A DNA stretch of 33,478 nt from assembly GCA_020353055.1 (NCBI GenBank), contig CP070686.1:1387160-1420637 (forward strand). The letters run 5' to 3'. The position numbers and the translations under genes were made by a program. Origin of the DNA: Caldifarciminota bacterium (GTDB lineage: Bacteria > Hydrothermota > Tepidihabitantia > SM23-42). Shown here one piece after another: positions 24,810 to 32,564 of the stretch (positions are counted from its first letter, which is position 1; each line of letters opens with the position of its first letter). The notes beneath the pieces were generated by a model, which worked only from the letters and a program-made list of their open reading frames with translations, ran no database searches and was not told the DNA's origin.

Positions 24810-25305
24810 GGACATGGATAAGGACGGACTTCTGGATTTATTGGCCGACGCAGCGAAGAACTGGCTTGCCCATGATGGTCTGTGGTTCCAGGAAGCTGAG
24901 CAAAAATACGGCATCGACGTCGCGATCGAACTCGACCGCAATGCATGGAAGAAGTTCACGCAAATCGAAGCACAGCGCATAATGAAGAGGCTGAAAATGC
25001 AGCCAGGCGGCGGCATCCCGGCGCTCATTCAAGCACTGAAATTCAGGTTGTACGCCTACATAAACAGGCAGACTGTGGTTGAATCATCAGAAAAGCACTG
25101 TATCTTCAGAATGGAGAGTTGTCGCGTGCAAGATGCGAGAAAAAGAAAGAATCTGCCTGATTTTCCGTGTAAATCTGTCGGTATTCTTGAGTATACCTAC
25201 TTTGTCATGACGATCGACCCCCGTATCGAAACAAAATGCATTACTTGCCCGCCAGACCCGCATCCTGAAGAATATTATTGCTGTTGGGAATTCAGAATTA
25301 AGTAG
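24796..25305 (+). CDS. DUF6125-like cysteine-rich protein
   Basis: This 169-residue protein begins with a helical region (LADAAKNWLAHDGLWFQEAEQ) and ends in a cysteine-rich half: an ESCRVQDAR segment, FPCKSVG, then KCITCPPDPHPEEYYCCWEF. The CPPD...C-x-WEF ending reminds me of DUF6125, found in many anaerobes with no known reaction; the fold may relate to L-2-amino-thiazoline-4-carboxylate hydrolase-like proteins. I chose ATG 24796 because AGGAGG lies 6 nt upstream. It ends the DUF1858-Nudix/PanD-radical SAM operon. The cysteines could bind a cluster or zinc. Confidence 0.65.
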   Translation: MIEPKDMDKDGLLDLLADAAKNWLAHDGLWFQEAEQKYGIDVAIELDRNAWKKFTQIEAQRIMKRLKMQPGGGIPALIQALKFRLYAYINRQTVVESSEKHCIFRMESCRVQDARKRKNLPDFPCKSVGILEYTYFVMTIDPRIETKCITCPPDPHPEEYYCCWEFRIK

Positions 25306-25320
25306 TATCTAAACAACACT

Positions 25321-25337
25321 CACGGTCAAGCTCCGTG
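25321..25337. terminator. Hairpin between convergent genes
   Basis: CACGG-TCAAGCT-CCGTG forms a 5-bp GC-rich stem in the 33-nt gap between the DUF6125-like gene and the minus-strand methyltransferase gene. No T-run follows on either strand, so termination activity is uncertain. Confidence 0.3.
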
Positions 25338-25338
25338 C

Positions 25339-25893
25339 TCACCAGATCTTCTTGGTGACAACTCGACTACAATTGTCGAACTCAATACCCTCCAACTCAA
25401 GCAACTTCTTCTTCATATCAATACCACCGGCATAACCTCCGAGCGATCCGTCCGTCCTTATTGCCCTGTGGCAAGGGATTATTAAGGGAAAGGGATTTGC
25501 TGCAAGTGCGTTGCCGACGGCACGTGCCGCCCCTGGCTTGTCTATCCTCTCTGCTATCCTGCCGTATGTGCTGACCATTCCACGCGGAATTCTATTCTCC
25601 GTCAGCAGAACACCCTTCTGAAAACCGGAGGTCACTGACCAATCCAGAATGTTCAGATCAAAACCTACCGGTTTACCCCTGAGTAGCGTACTGATTTTCT
25701 GGCATGCGCGCCCGACCGCACCAATGGGAACCTTCACGGTAATTGCTGACTTATATGCAGATGATCCAAACAGATGTAGTTGCCTGGGGAGGAAAATGCG
25801 AACCAACTTGCTGTCGGTGACTCGCCATATGATCTTTATTTGTCCGAAATTTGAGGGTACTACGCAACTATGGAATAGAGCGACCCTGGTCAT
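25339..25893 (-). CDS. ogt: O6-methylguanine-DNA methyltransferase
   Basis: This 184-residue suicide repair protein moves alkyl groups from O6-alkylguanine to its own cysteine. The active site IPCHRAI and the flanking NPFPLI and GSLGGYAGG motifs are intact, and the RGMVSTYGRIAERI helix matches the DNA-binding helix-turn-helix. The N-terminal region is divergent but of normal length. The ATG overlaps the stop of the upstream acetyltransferase gene (TAATG) and GAGGAG lies just before it, so the genes are translationally coupled in the ArsR-led operon. Confidence 0.93.
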   Translation of the reverse strand: MTRVALFHSCVVPSNFGQIKIIWRVTDSKLVRIFLPRQLHLFGSSAYKSAITVKVPIGAVGRACQKISTLLRGKPVGFDLNILDWSVTSGFQKGVLLTENRIPRGMVSTYGRIAERIDKPGAARAVGNALAANPFPLIIPCHRAIRTDGSLGGYAGGIDMKKKLLELEGIEFDNCSRVVTKKIW

Positions 25894-26756
25894 TATTGCT
25901 CCTCAAGTATGAAAAAAAACTGATGCTCAGCGAATTGATAGCCAAGGTGTTCAAGTATCTTAATCATTGGTGTGTTTTTTGCATCGGTCGAGCCCCCGAT
26001 CAATCCAACACCCCTTCTGATCAGCGTCTCGACAGCCCTCCGCTGCAACAGGGTGCCCAAACCTTTTCTCCTTTCTTCCGGTACAAGACCAAGGTAAAAA
26101 TTACTGCCTATTTCAACATCTGCATCGTGAAGTTGTGGCATCGTAAGGCCCACGGGTTTATCGCCAACATATGCAAGTTGCCAATCCTCCGGGTAAAAAT
26201 GTCCCGTATTAGTGGCATTCTTTTTGAGGTCTGCATAGCACTTCTCTGCGTCGCTTTCGAAGATATCAGGCTCATACACCGCTTTAAAAATTTTAACGAA
26301 CATTTCTTCTGTGATCTGGCCAATCGATTTATAGACAACCGAGGAATCCACACCAGCTGGGGAATACTTCGCTGGTTTTAGTTCATATAATTCTTTTTTT
26401 AAACTCAGAATGAAACCATGACGAAGTAAGACCTCCTCTATTGCAGAGAATTGTATATTGGATCCGTGGAGCAAACTGACGATCGTATTCGCGTTAAGGG
26501 ATTTGGCTGCGTCTATTCCCTTACATACGAGAGGATCAAGGATAATGTCGTTTTCCGTCCTGGGATTGAACAGGAACACCATTTCGGGTAGCTCGATGAT
26601 CAATACCATACCACCGGACAATCTACCATCTTCTTCGACCACTATATGACTTTCTGGCATATAATCCATAGCAAGTGTAAAATCTCTGCCCGGCTCTTCA
26701 CCTAGCATTTCGCACCACTTTTTGTGTTCACCCCTTTTAAGAAAACGCACTTTCAA
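25893..26756 (-). CDS. GNAT-family N-acetyltransferase, probably two-domain
   Basis: This 287-residue protein has a clear C-terminal GNAT domain (about 150-287) with the acetyl-CoA loop LGLVPEERRKGLGTLLQRRA (R-x-x-G-x-G). The N-terminal half (about 1-135) has a degenerate GNAT-like strand pattern without the loop, so it is probably a tandem GNAT. I placed the start at TTG 26756, one base after the methyltransferase stop, with CAGGAAAT upstream; the frame stays open further upstream but would run inside the methyltransferase gene. The substrate is unknown. Confidence 0.82.
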   Translation of the reverse strand: MKVRFLKRGEHKKWCEMLGEEPGRDFTLAMDYMPESHIVVEEDGRLSGGMVLIIELPEMVFLFNPRTENDIILDPLVCKGIDAAKSLNANTIVSLLHGSNIQFSAIEEVLLRHGFILSLKKELYELKPAKYSPAGVDSSVVYKSIGQITEEMFVKIFKAVYEPDIFESDAEKCYADLKKNATNTGHFYPEDWQLAYVGDKPVGLTMPQLHDADVEIGSNFYLGLVPEERRKGLGTLLQRRAVETLIRRGVGLIGGSTDAKNTPMIKILEHLGYQFAEHQFFFILEEQ

Positions 26757-26757
26757 T

Positions 26758-27525
26758 TTACGATTTCCTGAGTACAAATATCTGCTCTCCAGAAACGTAA
26801 TTGTACGAAGAACTATCGAAATCACCAAAGAGGTCTTCCACGCGGAAACCGCTTTTCTCGAACAGTAATTCGGCCTCGTATCTGAAGAGATAAGAGATGT
26901 CATATGACCAAACCCTATGGTGACAATTACCATCTTTGTCTTTTGACTCATAGAAACGGTCTTCGTGTAACGTTTGTTTGATCAAATCATAATGGACTTC
27001 AGAGCGACGTGCGATAATAGTATCATTCTCCTCATCGTAAAATGTCCCCAGATCAAGAGCCAACTTATCCTTTGCCAGATAATCATGCCTCGGTGCAAAT
27101 AAGTCAATTATGCAACGACCGTCGTTTATTAGATGGTCATGTATACACAGTAGACACGCGATCTGATCTATTTTGGTCAATAAGCACTGGAATGACCGGA
27201 ACGCAATATATATTAACGCGAATTTCTTCCCGAGACTGAAATCTTTCATGTCGCCTCTTAGCAGAGTAACGTTGTTGCTGATCGATTCATCTGCGCTGAC
27301 TTTTTTGTGTGCGATGTTCAGCATCTCTTCAGATGCATCGAGTCCAGTTACTCTGATACCCTCGCGTGCGATCGGGATCAGAACCCTGCCCGTACCGCAA
27401 CCCAACTCCAGAACCTCTCCCCCGCATTTTTTAGCATACTCTACGTAGAACGGTATGTCCTTGACGAATTCTTTCTGCTCATAATCATACAACCTCGCGA
27501 TCCGGTCAAAGAGCGCTTCACTCAT
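26758..27525 (-). CDS. Class I SAM-dependent methyltransferase
   Basis: This 255-residue protein has the SAM-binding motif I VLELGCGTGRVLIPIA, the acidic residue in VTGLDASEEML and a motif near LLRGDMKDFSL. The substrate is unknown; small-molecule methylation is likely from the fold. The start is the ATG at 27525 with a strong GAGGGGTG site; a longer in-frame start at 27573 would run through the palindromic element and is rejected. It lies between the ArsR-type regulator and the acetyltransferase. Confidence 0.88.
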   Translation of the reverse strand: MSEALFDRIARLYDYEQKEFVKDIPFYVEYAKKCGGEVLELGCGTGRVLIPIAREGIRVTGLDASEEMLNIAHKKVSADESISNNVTLLRGDMKDFSLGKKFALIYIAFRSFQCLLTKIDQIACLLCIHDHLINDGRCIIDLFAPRHDYLAKDKLALDLGTFYDEENDTIIARRSEVHYDLIKQTLHEDRFYESKDKDGNCHHRVWSYDISYLFRYEAELLFEKSGFRVEDLFGDFDSSSYNYVSGEQIFVLRKS

Positions 27526-27540
27526 GCACACCCCCTCAGC

Positions 27541-27569
27541 ATATTGATATATGTACATATACGCAATTG
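27541..27569. promoter_or_regulatory. Copy 1 of a twin palindromic element, before the methyltransferase gene
   Basis: A 29-nt stretch contains the perfect 14-bp palindrome TATATGTACATATA (27548-27561) followed by CAATTG. It is 23/29 identical to a second copy at 27940-27968, and all six differences are transitions. Read on the minus strand it places TTGCGT 17 nt from TATGCT, so the palindrome may lie within the spacer of an internal promoter. It is a probable binding site for the neighbouring ArsR-family protein. Confidence 0.6.
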
Positions 27570-27908
27570 TCAAAATCCCAATGTTTCATCCTCAAATCCT
27601 TCCTGAGTCCGTTTGATGAATTGCCTCAAGGCTTCAACTATCCTACGAACCTCTCGAGGATACTTGATCCAATAGTCTATCCCATCAGCTTTTGTTTCGT
27701 ACCGGACGATCTCTAAACCTCTAAGCACTGAAAGATGATACGACACTGTCGGTTGGGAGCGACTTATCTTCTTCGCAATTTCCGACACGCCTAATGGTCC
27801 ATGTTTCAACAGAAGATTCGCAATAAGGTACCTAGCAGGTTCACCAAGTGCATTTGCAATCCGTGACTCCCGGTACATTGATTCCCTCATGGGTTTACTC
27901 CAAGGCAT
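27570..27908 (-). CDS. ArsR-family transcriptional regulator
   Basis: This 112-residue winged-helix repressor has the helix-turn-helix VSEIAKKISRSQPTVSYHLSVLRGLEIV and a beta-wing (YETKADGIDYWI). It contains no cysteine, so it is not an ELCVC-type metal sensor; the signal may be a small molecule or dimer state. It heads the operon of methyltransferase, acetyltransferase and DNA alkyl-repair protein. Twin palindromic sites flank the gene, one in front of it and one just after it, which suggests autoregulation plus control of the downstream genes. The ATG at 27908 has GGAATAGAGAG upstream; ATG 27890 is a possible alternative. Confidence 0.88.
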   Translation of the reverse strand: MPWSKPMRESMYRESRIANALGEPARYLIANLLLKHGPLGVSEIAKKISRSQPTVSYHLSVLRGLEIVRYETKADGIDYWIKYPREVRRIVEALRQFIKRTQEGFEDETLGF

Positions 27909-27939
27909 TCTCTCTATTCCTATACAATCTCCTTCTTAC

Positions 27940-27968
27940 ATATCGATGTATATGCATATGTGCAATTG
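27940..27968. promoter_or_regulatory. Copy 2 of the twin palindromic element, before the ArsR gene
   Basis: This matches 27541-27569 at 23 of 29 positions and contains the perfect palindrome ATATGCATAT (27950-27959) followed by GCAATTG. It begins 31 nt upstream of the regulator's start. On the minus strand TTGCAC stands 17 nt from TATGTA, the same arrangement as in copy 1. It is a likely autoregulatory operator. Confidence 0.6.
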
Positions 27969-28081
27969 GAAACTTATCACTTATCGTTCTCCACAAATCC
28001 CGAGTATTGTTATAGCTCAATATGTGCAGATGTCAACATGCTCAAGACGTTCTTGTGCACCACATTTTCGCAATTTATATG

Positions 28082-28109
28082 TTGCCGTGGATCTGAAATG
28101 CTGTATAAT
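28082..28109 (+). promoter_or_regulatory. Promoter of the secreted Asp-box protein gene
   Basis: TTGCCG (28082-28087) and a perfect TATAAT (28104-28109) are 16 nt apart. The predicted transcription start coincides with the in-frame GTG at 28116, and there is no ribosome site, so the mRNA is probably leaderless. Confidence 0.6.
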
Positions 28110-28115
28110 ACCATA

Positions 28116-29405
28116 GTGTTGAAGAATCGGAAATGCGCCTATATTCGTAGTCCGTTCATGAATTACATCCCTTTCCTTTTGCTTTTAATGATCGTTTCCG
28201 CTTCTGCTGACCCTGTTGTTGTTTCAGGCGGCACTCCAAACGATTATGAATCGTGGATAATAAGAGCTAATGATAGCCGTCTAATGGTGATATTCTGCCG
28301 TAATCCGAACTGGCAATCAGGTGATTTGTATGTAATATTCTCCACCGATGATGGTATCTCATGGGAATCACCGACCGCAATAATCGAAAGTCCACAAGAC
28401 CAGGCGACCCTCACCTTTCTGCAACTGCCCGGTGACACATTCCGTCTATGGTACGCGTCGAATGAGAACATTACTTATGGCGTCTATACTGCCCATTCAC
28501 TCGATGGTATCTATTGGAATCGCGATGGACCGGTGAATCTTGGTTGGCAAGTCTACGACATGCACTACGATCCCACCGTCATCATCGAGCCTGACAGTTC
28601 CCTGACAATGAGTTATCGAGGACCAGGCGGTGCTTATATCGCGCACAAGCCCCATGGTGGATCCTGGGACACGCTCAGGACTCTCGTGGGCGCCTCTGGT
28701 TACCGACCGAGGGTTATGAAACACTCAGACGGAACCTACCTGTATGCATATCATCGTAATACGATCACAGGATATGAGGTCTTCATACGAACATCCCTCG
28801 ATCGTGTAAATTGGACTGCGGAACTCAGAATGACTTTCGAAGGCAACTCCCACGACCCCTTCACTAATGAAACAACGGACGGCGCTTATATGCTCTACTA
28901 TGCCACACACTTGCCACCTGCATACAATCTATACCGCCGCTTTTCTTACGACGCGATCAACTGGGAACCTGAAGAGCAAATCACTTTCGACCTTACGAAT
29001 AATACACAACCTCATTTTTTCGCTGGATCAGAAGGCATCTATCTTGTCTGGGCACATGCGGTTCTCTTCCCTGATGACCACGACGTATATTTTGAGAGAT
29101 TCAACTATCCCGGCATCGAAGAAACGGTTGAATTTACGTTGAAAACAAAAGCCGAGGCTATCCACATCTCGCCTAATCCTTGTTCAAGAGAAATCAGAGT
29201 TACCATACCTGTGCCGAAGAAGGATATCCTGAATATTGCAATCTACGATGTTCAGGGGAGAACTATAAGCAAACCACAATATCTGTACTACTACTTCGAT
29301 AATGTCTTAACCATCGGAACGGATCATTTACCGACTGGAGTATATCTGATGCGGGTTAATTCTAAAAACGTTGATTACTACAAAAGATTTACCGTTGTTC
29401 GATAA
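28116..29405 (+). CDS. Secreted Asp-box (sialidase-like) protein with type IX sorting domain
   Basis: From GTG 28116 the protein has 429 residues. The signal peptide has a basic start (LKNRK...R) and the core FLLLLMIVSASA before DP. The body has at least four Asp-box-like turns (STDDGISW, SLDGIYW, SLDRVNW, SYDAINW), typical of beta-propellers of the BNR/sialidase type; no catalytic sialidase residues can be named. The last 75 or so residues (SPNPCSREI..., IYDVQGRTI, LPTGVYLMRV, KRFTVV) match the type IX secretion C-terminal sorting domain. It is therefore probably a cell-surface or released binding or hydrolytic protein. The alternative start ATG 28158 would leave the signal without positive charge. 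Confidence 0.83.
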   Translation: MLKNRKCAYIRSPFMNYIPFLLLLMIVSASADPVVVSGGTPNDYESWIIRANDSRLMVIFCRNPNWQSGDLYVIFSTDDGISWESPTAIIESPQDQATLTFLQLPGDTFRLWYASNENITYGVYTAHSLDGIYWNRDGPVNLGWQVYDMHYDPTVIIEPDSSLTMSYRGPGGAYIAHKPHGGSWDTLRTLVGASGYRPRVMKHSDGTYLYAYHRNTITGYEVFIRTSLDRVNWTAELRMTFEGNSHDPFTNETTDGAYMLYYATHLPPAYNLYRRFSYDAINWEPEEQITFDLTNNTQPHFFAGSEGIYLVWAHAVLFPDDHDVYFERFNYPGIEETVEFTLKTKAEAIHISPNPCSREIRVTIPVPKKDILNIAIYDVQGRTISKPQYLYYYFDNVLTIGTDHLPTGVYLMRVNSKNVDYYKRFTVVR

Positions 29406-30431
29406 TTAATATTCATGGATTTTCGTACATTTCAATACATCTTTTTCCATACTGAAAGAAACTCCGAGGAATTTCTGCGTAACCCAGATATTTGTCTGAG
29501 CATGTTTTGTCAATGACGGTATACATACCTCTGAAGATCCGCCCGTCCTGTGCGTAGCAAGGGCCATGAAGGGAATCAACTGGTCGACCATCCATACGTC
29601 AACCGATGCATCTGTCTCAATGGCTTTCTTGAGAGAATCAGCTGCGTTTTGTCCTACCTCCTCGGCAGGCCGACCTCGCTTGCCCAGCGCACTTGCGCCA
29701 ATCATACTGTGATCACAGCATGCACAAGCGGTTATGAAACAACCGGGAGAAGAGGCATCGACGTACGAAAGCGTGAGATCCGGATCGCTGAACACCATGG
29801 AAAACCCATCCAGAATTCTTTCGGCTACCTTCGCCGTCTTCAGATGATTGGAAGCGGTTATCCAAACCCTGATCTTATTCACAGAACCCCGGTATTTTAA
29901 CCTAAAGACCCGCATATCTGACGGGATTATCCTTGCAAACACTTCACCGCCCCCCTTCGGGTAGAACCCATGGTGTCTGACTTCCAACTCCATAGACACA
30001 CCATACATCCCTAGCATCGAACAGAATACATGTCTGAAATAATCGATCGATGGGCTGAACGGCACTGCTGTTCCGCCCCTGATTATTAGTTCAACCGGTG
30101 AATTAGCACAGATGGCAATTGGGACCAATGTCTGTAGAACCAGAGTCACTGACCCCGCAGTTCTGGTATCGATCAAATAGGTGCCGCCACTGATCCTACC
30201 CGGGTTGAACGTAACCTCAGTTGAATTCATTTTCAACCCCTGGCATTCAGCATTACATATTTGTCCGGCAGCCGCAATCCCGTGAAGATGTTGAGGCCTT
30301 AATCCGGGTTTGTCTCTGCCTTTTCTGATATGAGAAATATGTACGGGTTCTGCAGTGACCGCTGACAGTCCAACTGCCGTCCTTAGAATCTGACCGCCGC
30401 CTTCGAGATGTCCACCGTCGATCTCAACCAT
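29406..30431 (-). CDS. rtcA: RNA 3'-terminal phosphate cyclase
   Basis: This 341-residue enzyme converts RNA 3'-phosphates to 2',3'-cyclic phosphates with ATP. It shows the DGGHLEGGGQILRTAVGLS start, RKGRDKPGLRPQHL, GFYPKGGGEV and the nucleophilic His at about residue 310 (TKHAQTN). The length is normal. It abuts the convergent secreted-protein gene with no gap between the two stop codons. Six bases separate it from the DUF2284 gene upstream. No rtcB is visible here. Confidence 0.95.
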   Translation of the reverse strand: MVEIDGGHLEGGGQILRTAVGLSAVTAEPVHISHIRKGRDKPGLRPQHLHGIAAAGQICNAECQGLKMNSTEVTFNPGRISGGTYLIDTRTAGSVTLVLQTLVPIAICANSPVELIIRGGTAVPFSPSIDYFRHVFCSMLGMYGVSMELEVRHHGFYPKGGGEVFARIIPSDMRVFRLKYRGSVNKIRVWITASNHLKTAKVAERILDGFSMVFSDPDLTLSYVDASSPGCFITACACCDHSMIGASALGKRGRPAEEVGQNAADSLKKAIETDASVDVWMVDQLIPFMALATHRTGGSSEVCIPSLTKHAQTNIWVTQKFLGVSFSMEKDVLKCTKIHEY

Positions 30432-30437
30432 ACATGT

Positions 30438-30968
30438 CTATTCAATCAGGATCAATGCATTAAATGTGCAGCAACCATCTTCTTCCTTGACCACATCAAG
30501 CCTCAGGCCGCTATTTCTTACGGTCTGATAAACATCAATACCACATGCTTCCATGGCCGGTCTTGCTTCATAAGGATATTTGCATGGCTTTTTCGTATTA
30601 CATGTGCGACATAGCCGGCAAGGTCCTGATGTCATACCAAACGCCTTGTAGTATCCGTCAAGGAAAATCTCTCGCTCAAGTTTGGCGACAACGCTCTTCA
30701 GTTTTCGACTCAGCCTCATTTCCCTTTCCGGCGGGATGTCTTCTATCTGCATGAGCAGAACCTTCGAGTATTCGTCCACCATTTTCCGCGTGTATTCAGG
30801 TGTTGGTGAATAAGGCGGACAGGTTAGCCGCTTGTCATAACCCCCACACCCGTACTGGCATTTTATTCTTACCCAGTTCTTCACGACTACATTTTCAGAA
30901 CTTATTATCCTGGCTTTTGTCATACCCATAGACAGGGCTCTCTCCACGTACTTCCGTAATCCAGGCAT
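30438..30968 (-). CDS. DUF2284 cysteine-rich, probably Fe-S protein
   Basis: This 176-residue protein has two cysteine groups: C37, C41 and C50 (in LTCPPYSPTP), and C117-x2-C120-x2-C123-x5-C129 with C142 near the C-terminus, a ferredoxin-like arrangement. The CPPYSPTP and PARPAMEACGIDV-like elements mark DUF2284, a family of unknown function in anaerobes. The start has a strong GAGGAGG site. It lies between the ligase and RtcA genes on one strand, so a link to RNA or DNA end repair is possible but only by context. Confidence 0.83.
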   Translation of the reverse strand: MPGLRKYVERALSMGMTKARIISSENVVVKNWVRIKCQYGCGGYDKRLTCPPYSPTPEYTRKMVDEYSKVLLMQIEDIPPEREMRLSRKLKSVVAKLEREIFLDGYYKAFGMTSGPCRLCRTCNTKKPCKYPYEARPAMEACGIDVYQTVRNSGLRLDVVKEEDGCCTFNALILIE

Positions 30969-31017
30969 GCTAAACCTCCTCTGTTGTCGGCGTAACAGAC
31001 ATGTGAGAAATCATTTG

Positions 31018-32550
31018 TCAGCCACGCAGTGAAACCTTTGTCATTTTTTCAAGGTCGACCATTGTATTTATCTCTACAGCGCTTTTATCTTCGCGGATCC
31101 CTTTTACACGCGCAAACCTGAGTGCCACACCTGATTCATATTTCGGGCTCTTCTGTACTTCGTTGAACGCAACCTCAACGACAATCACTGGTTTGACAAA
31201 CACGGTCCATCTATCTTCATGTACCTTATGCCTGGGGAGGTTATCCGTTAGCCACTGCAGCATCTTGTCAGTCAATCCCTTAAAGGTCTTACCGACCATC
31301 AGATATTTAGTCCTTGTTTCATCCAGAACACCCAGGTGCAGATTGGAGAGCAAACCTCTTCTTCGACCGTGTCCCCATTCCGCCGCAAGTATAACACAAT
31401 CGATCGTATGTGTGCCTTTTATTTTGAACCAGGACTTACCGCGCTTGCCCGGGCGATACTCGGACTCGAGCAGTTTTACTACCACGCCTTCGTTACCTCT
31501 TCTTAAGGATTGTTCGTAGAATCCGACGGCATCATTTTTGCCGATGGGTTTCTTCTGGGCAGTAAGATAAGTCTTTTTTCGTACTATATCGTGCAGTATT
31601 CTCACTCGTTCCGCATATGCCTTCCCTGTCAGGTCCTCGTCATCCGCACAAAGTACGTCGAAATACTGTGGTACGACAGGGACCTGATGCCGTATTTTAT
31701 CAATATCCTTTTTCCTCGTCGTACGACGTGCGAGAACCTGGAAAGGCACTGGTCTTCGCCTATCATCAACACCGATTGCCTCACCATCCAGAATAAACCT
31801 GTTGACTGGCAATTTCTTAGCATTCTGAACGAGCTCTGGAAAGTGGCTTGTGATGTCTTTCAAGTGGCGGGAGAATATTTTGACCACATCTCCTTGCCTG
31901 TGGATTTGTATTCTTATACCATCCAGTTTGTGCTCGAGTGCAAACTCGTCATTTTCCAAATATACATCATCGAGGGATTTGGCAATTTGTGCAAGCATCG
32001 GTTTCACCGGACTGAGAATCCTAATCCCCAAACTGCCTATCGCCCGCTTGCCGCGGCGAAGCAACAAACTAAAGAGCTCGGCGACGTCGGGTTTCTGAAG
32101 GTAAGCTCTCTCCATCTCTTCGTTTGATAATCCAAAGAAATCGGTCACTGCCATTTTGACCAGACCCTCGCCGGCACCCTGCTGGACCTCGCCGATAATA
32201 AGTGACACAAAATACTCTCTCTCCTCCTTACTTAGTTGAGCAAAGAGCGGTTTCAAGACCTTGATCTTCTCCTGACCTCTTGCCGCGTCTGCCTGCTCAA
32301 TAAACCTGTCAACCTGAACGAGACTTGGCGAACGCGCCCGCTCAACGACATTACCAGACAGTTCTGCAAGACCCTTCCATGCTATATTTAACTTTCCCTG
32401 CCTTATTCTACCTGAAATGTAATTCACGCCAATAACTGCTTCTTTAGCCGTGAGTTTGCGGAGGAACTCCTTAATTATGCCTATCTTACCGTTTCTCGAT
32501 GACACCCCCCTTAATCTCATGGAATGCTCAACTAAAACTTTAAACAGCAT
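31018..32550 (-). CDS. ligB: Archaeal-type ATP-dependent DNA ligase
   Basis: This protein of about 510 residues has an N-terminal DNA-binding domain (about 1-185), then the nucleotidyltransferase motif E-H-K208-L-D-G-I-R, with the adenylated lysine, later GEAIGVD, EGVVVKLLES and SWFKIKGTHTID, and a C-terminal OB-fold. It seals nicks with ATP, unlike the NAD-dependent LigA of most bacteria. I chose ATG 32550 because the upstream frame runs into the end of the Fpg gene; a GGGAT site precedes it. Fourteen bases separate it from the glycosylase, so both repair steps could be co-expressed. Confidence 0.94.
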   Translation of the reverse strand: MLFKVLVEHSMRLRGVSSRNGKIGIIKEFLRKLTAKEAVIGVNYISGRIRQGKLNIAWKGLAELSGNVVERARSPSLVQVDRFIEQADAARGQEKIKVLKPLFAQLSKEEREYFVSLIIGEVQQGAGEGLVKMAVTDFFGLSNEEMERAYLQKPDVAELFSLLLRRGKRAIGSLGIRILSPVKPMLAQIAKSLDDVYLENDEFALEHKLDGIRIQIHRQGDVVKIFSRHLKDITSHFPELVQNAKKLPVNRFILDGEAIGVDDRRRPVPFQVLARRTTRKKDIDKIRHQVPVVPQYFDVLCADDEDLTGKAYAERVRILHDIVRKKTYLTAQKKPIGKNDAVGFYEQSLRRGNEGVVVKLLESEYRPGKRGKSWFKIKGTHTIDCVILAAEWGHGRRRGLLSNLHLGVLDETRTKYLMVGKTFKGLTDKMLQWLTDNLPRHKVHEDRWTVFVKPVIVVEVAFNEVQKSPKYESGVALRFARVKGIREDKSAVEINTMVDLEKMTKVSLRG

Positions 32551-32564
32551 ATAAATATCCCACT

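Noticed and set aside
25851-26381. Plus-strand open frame of 176 codons opposite the acetyltransferase
   Set aside because: It overlaps two real minus-strand genes that are coupled by TAATG, and its translation looks random.
26757-26951. N-terminal extension of the acetyltransferase frame
   Set aside because: It runs inside the methyltransferase gene and adds no recognisable domain; the TTG directly after that gene's stop has a ribosome site.
27960-28115. Upstream extension of the secreted-protein frame
   Set aside because: It would start inside the palindromic element and before the promoter, and would bury the signal peptide behind a cysteine-rich leader.
31510-32127. Plus-strand open frame of 205 codons opposite ligB
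   Set aside because: The ligase frame covers it with conserved motifs; the plus frame has no recognisable domain.
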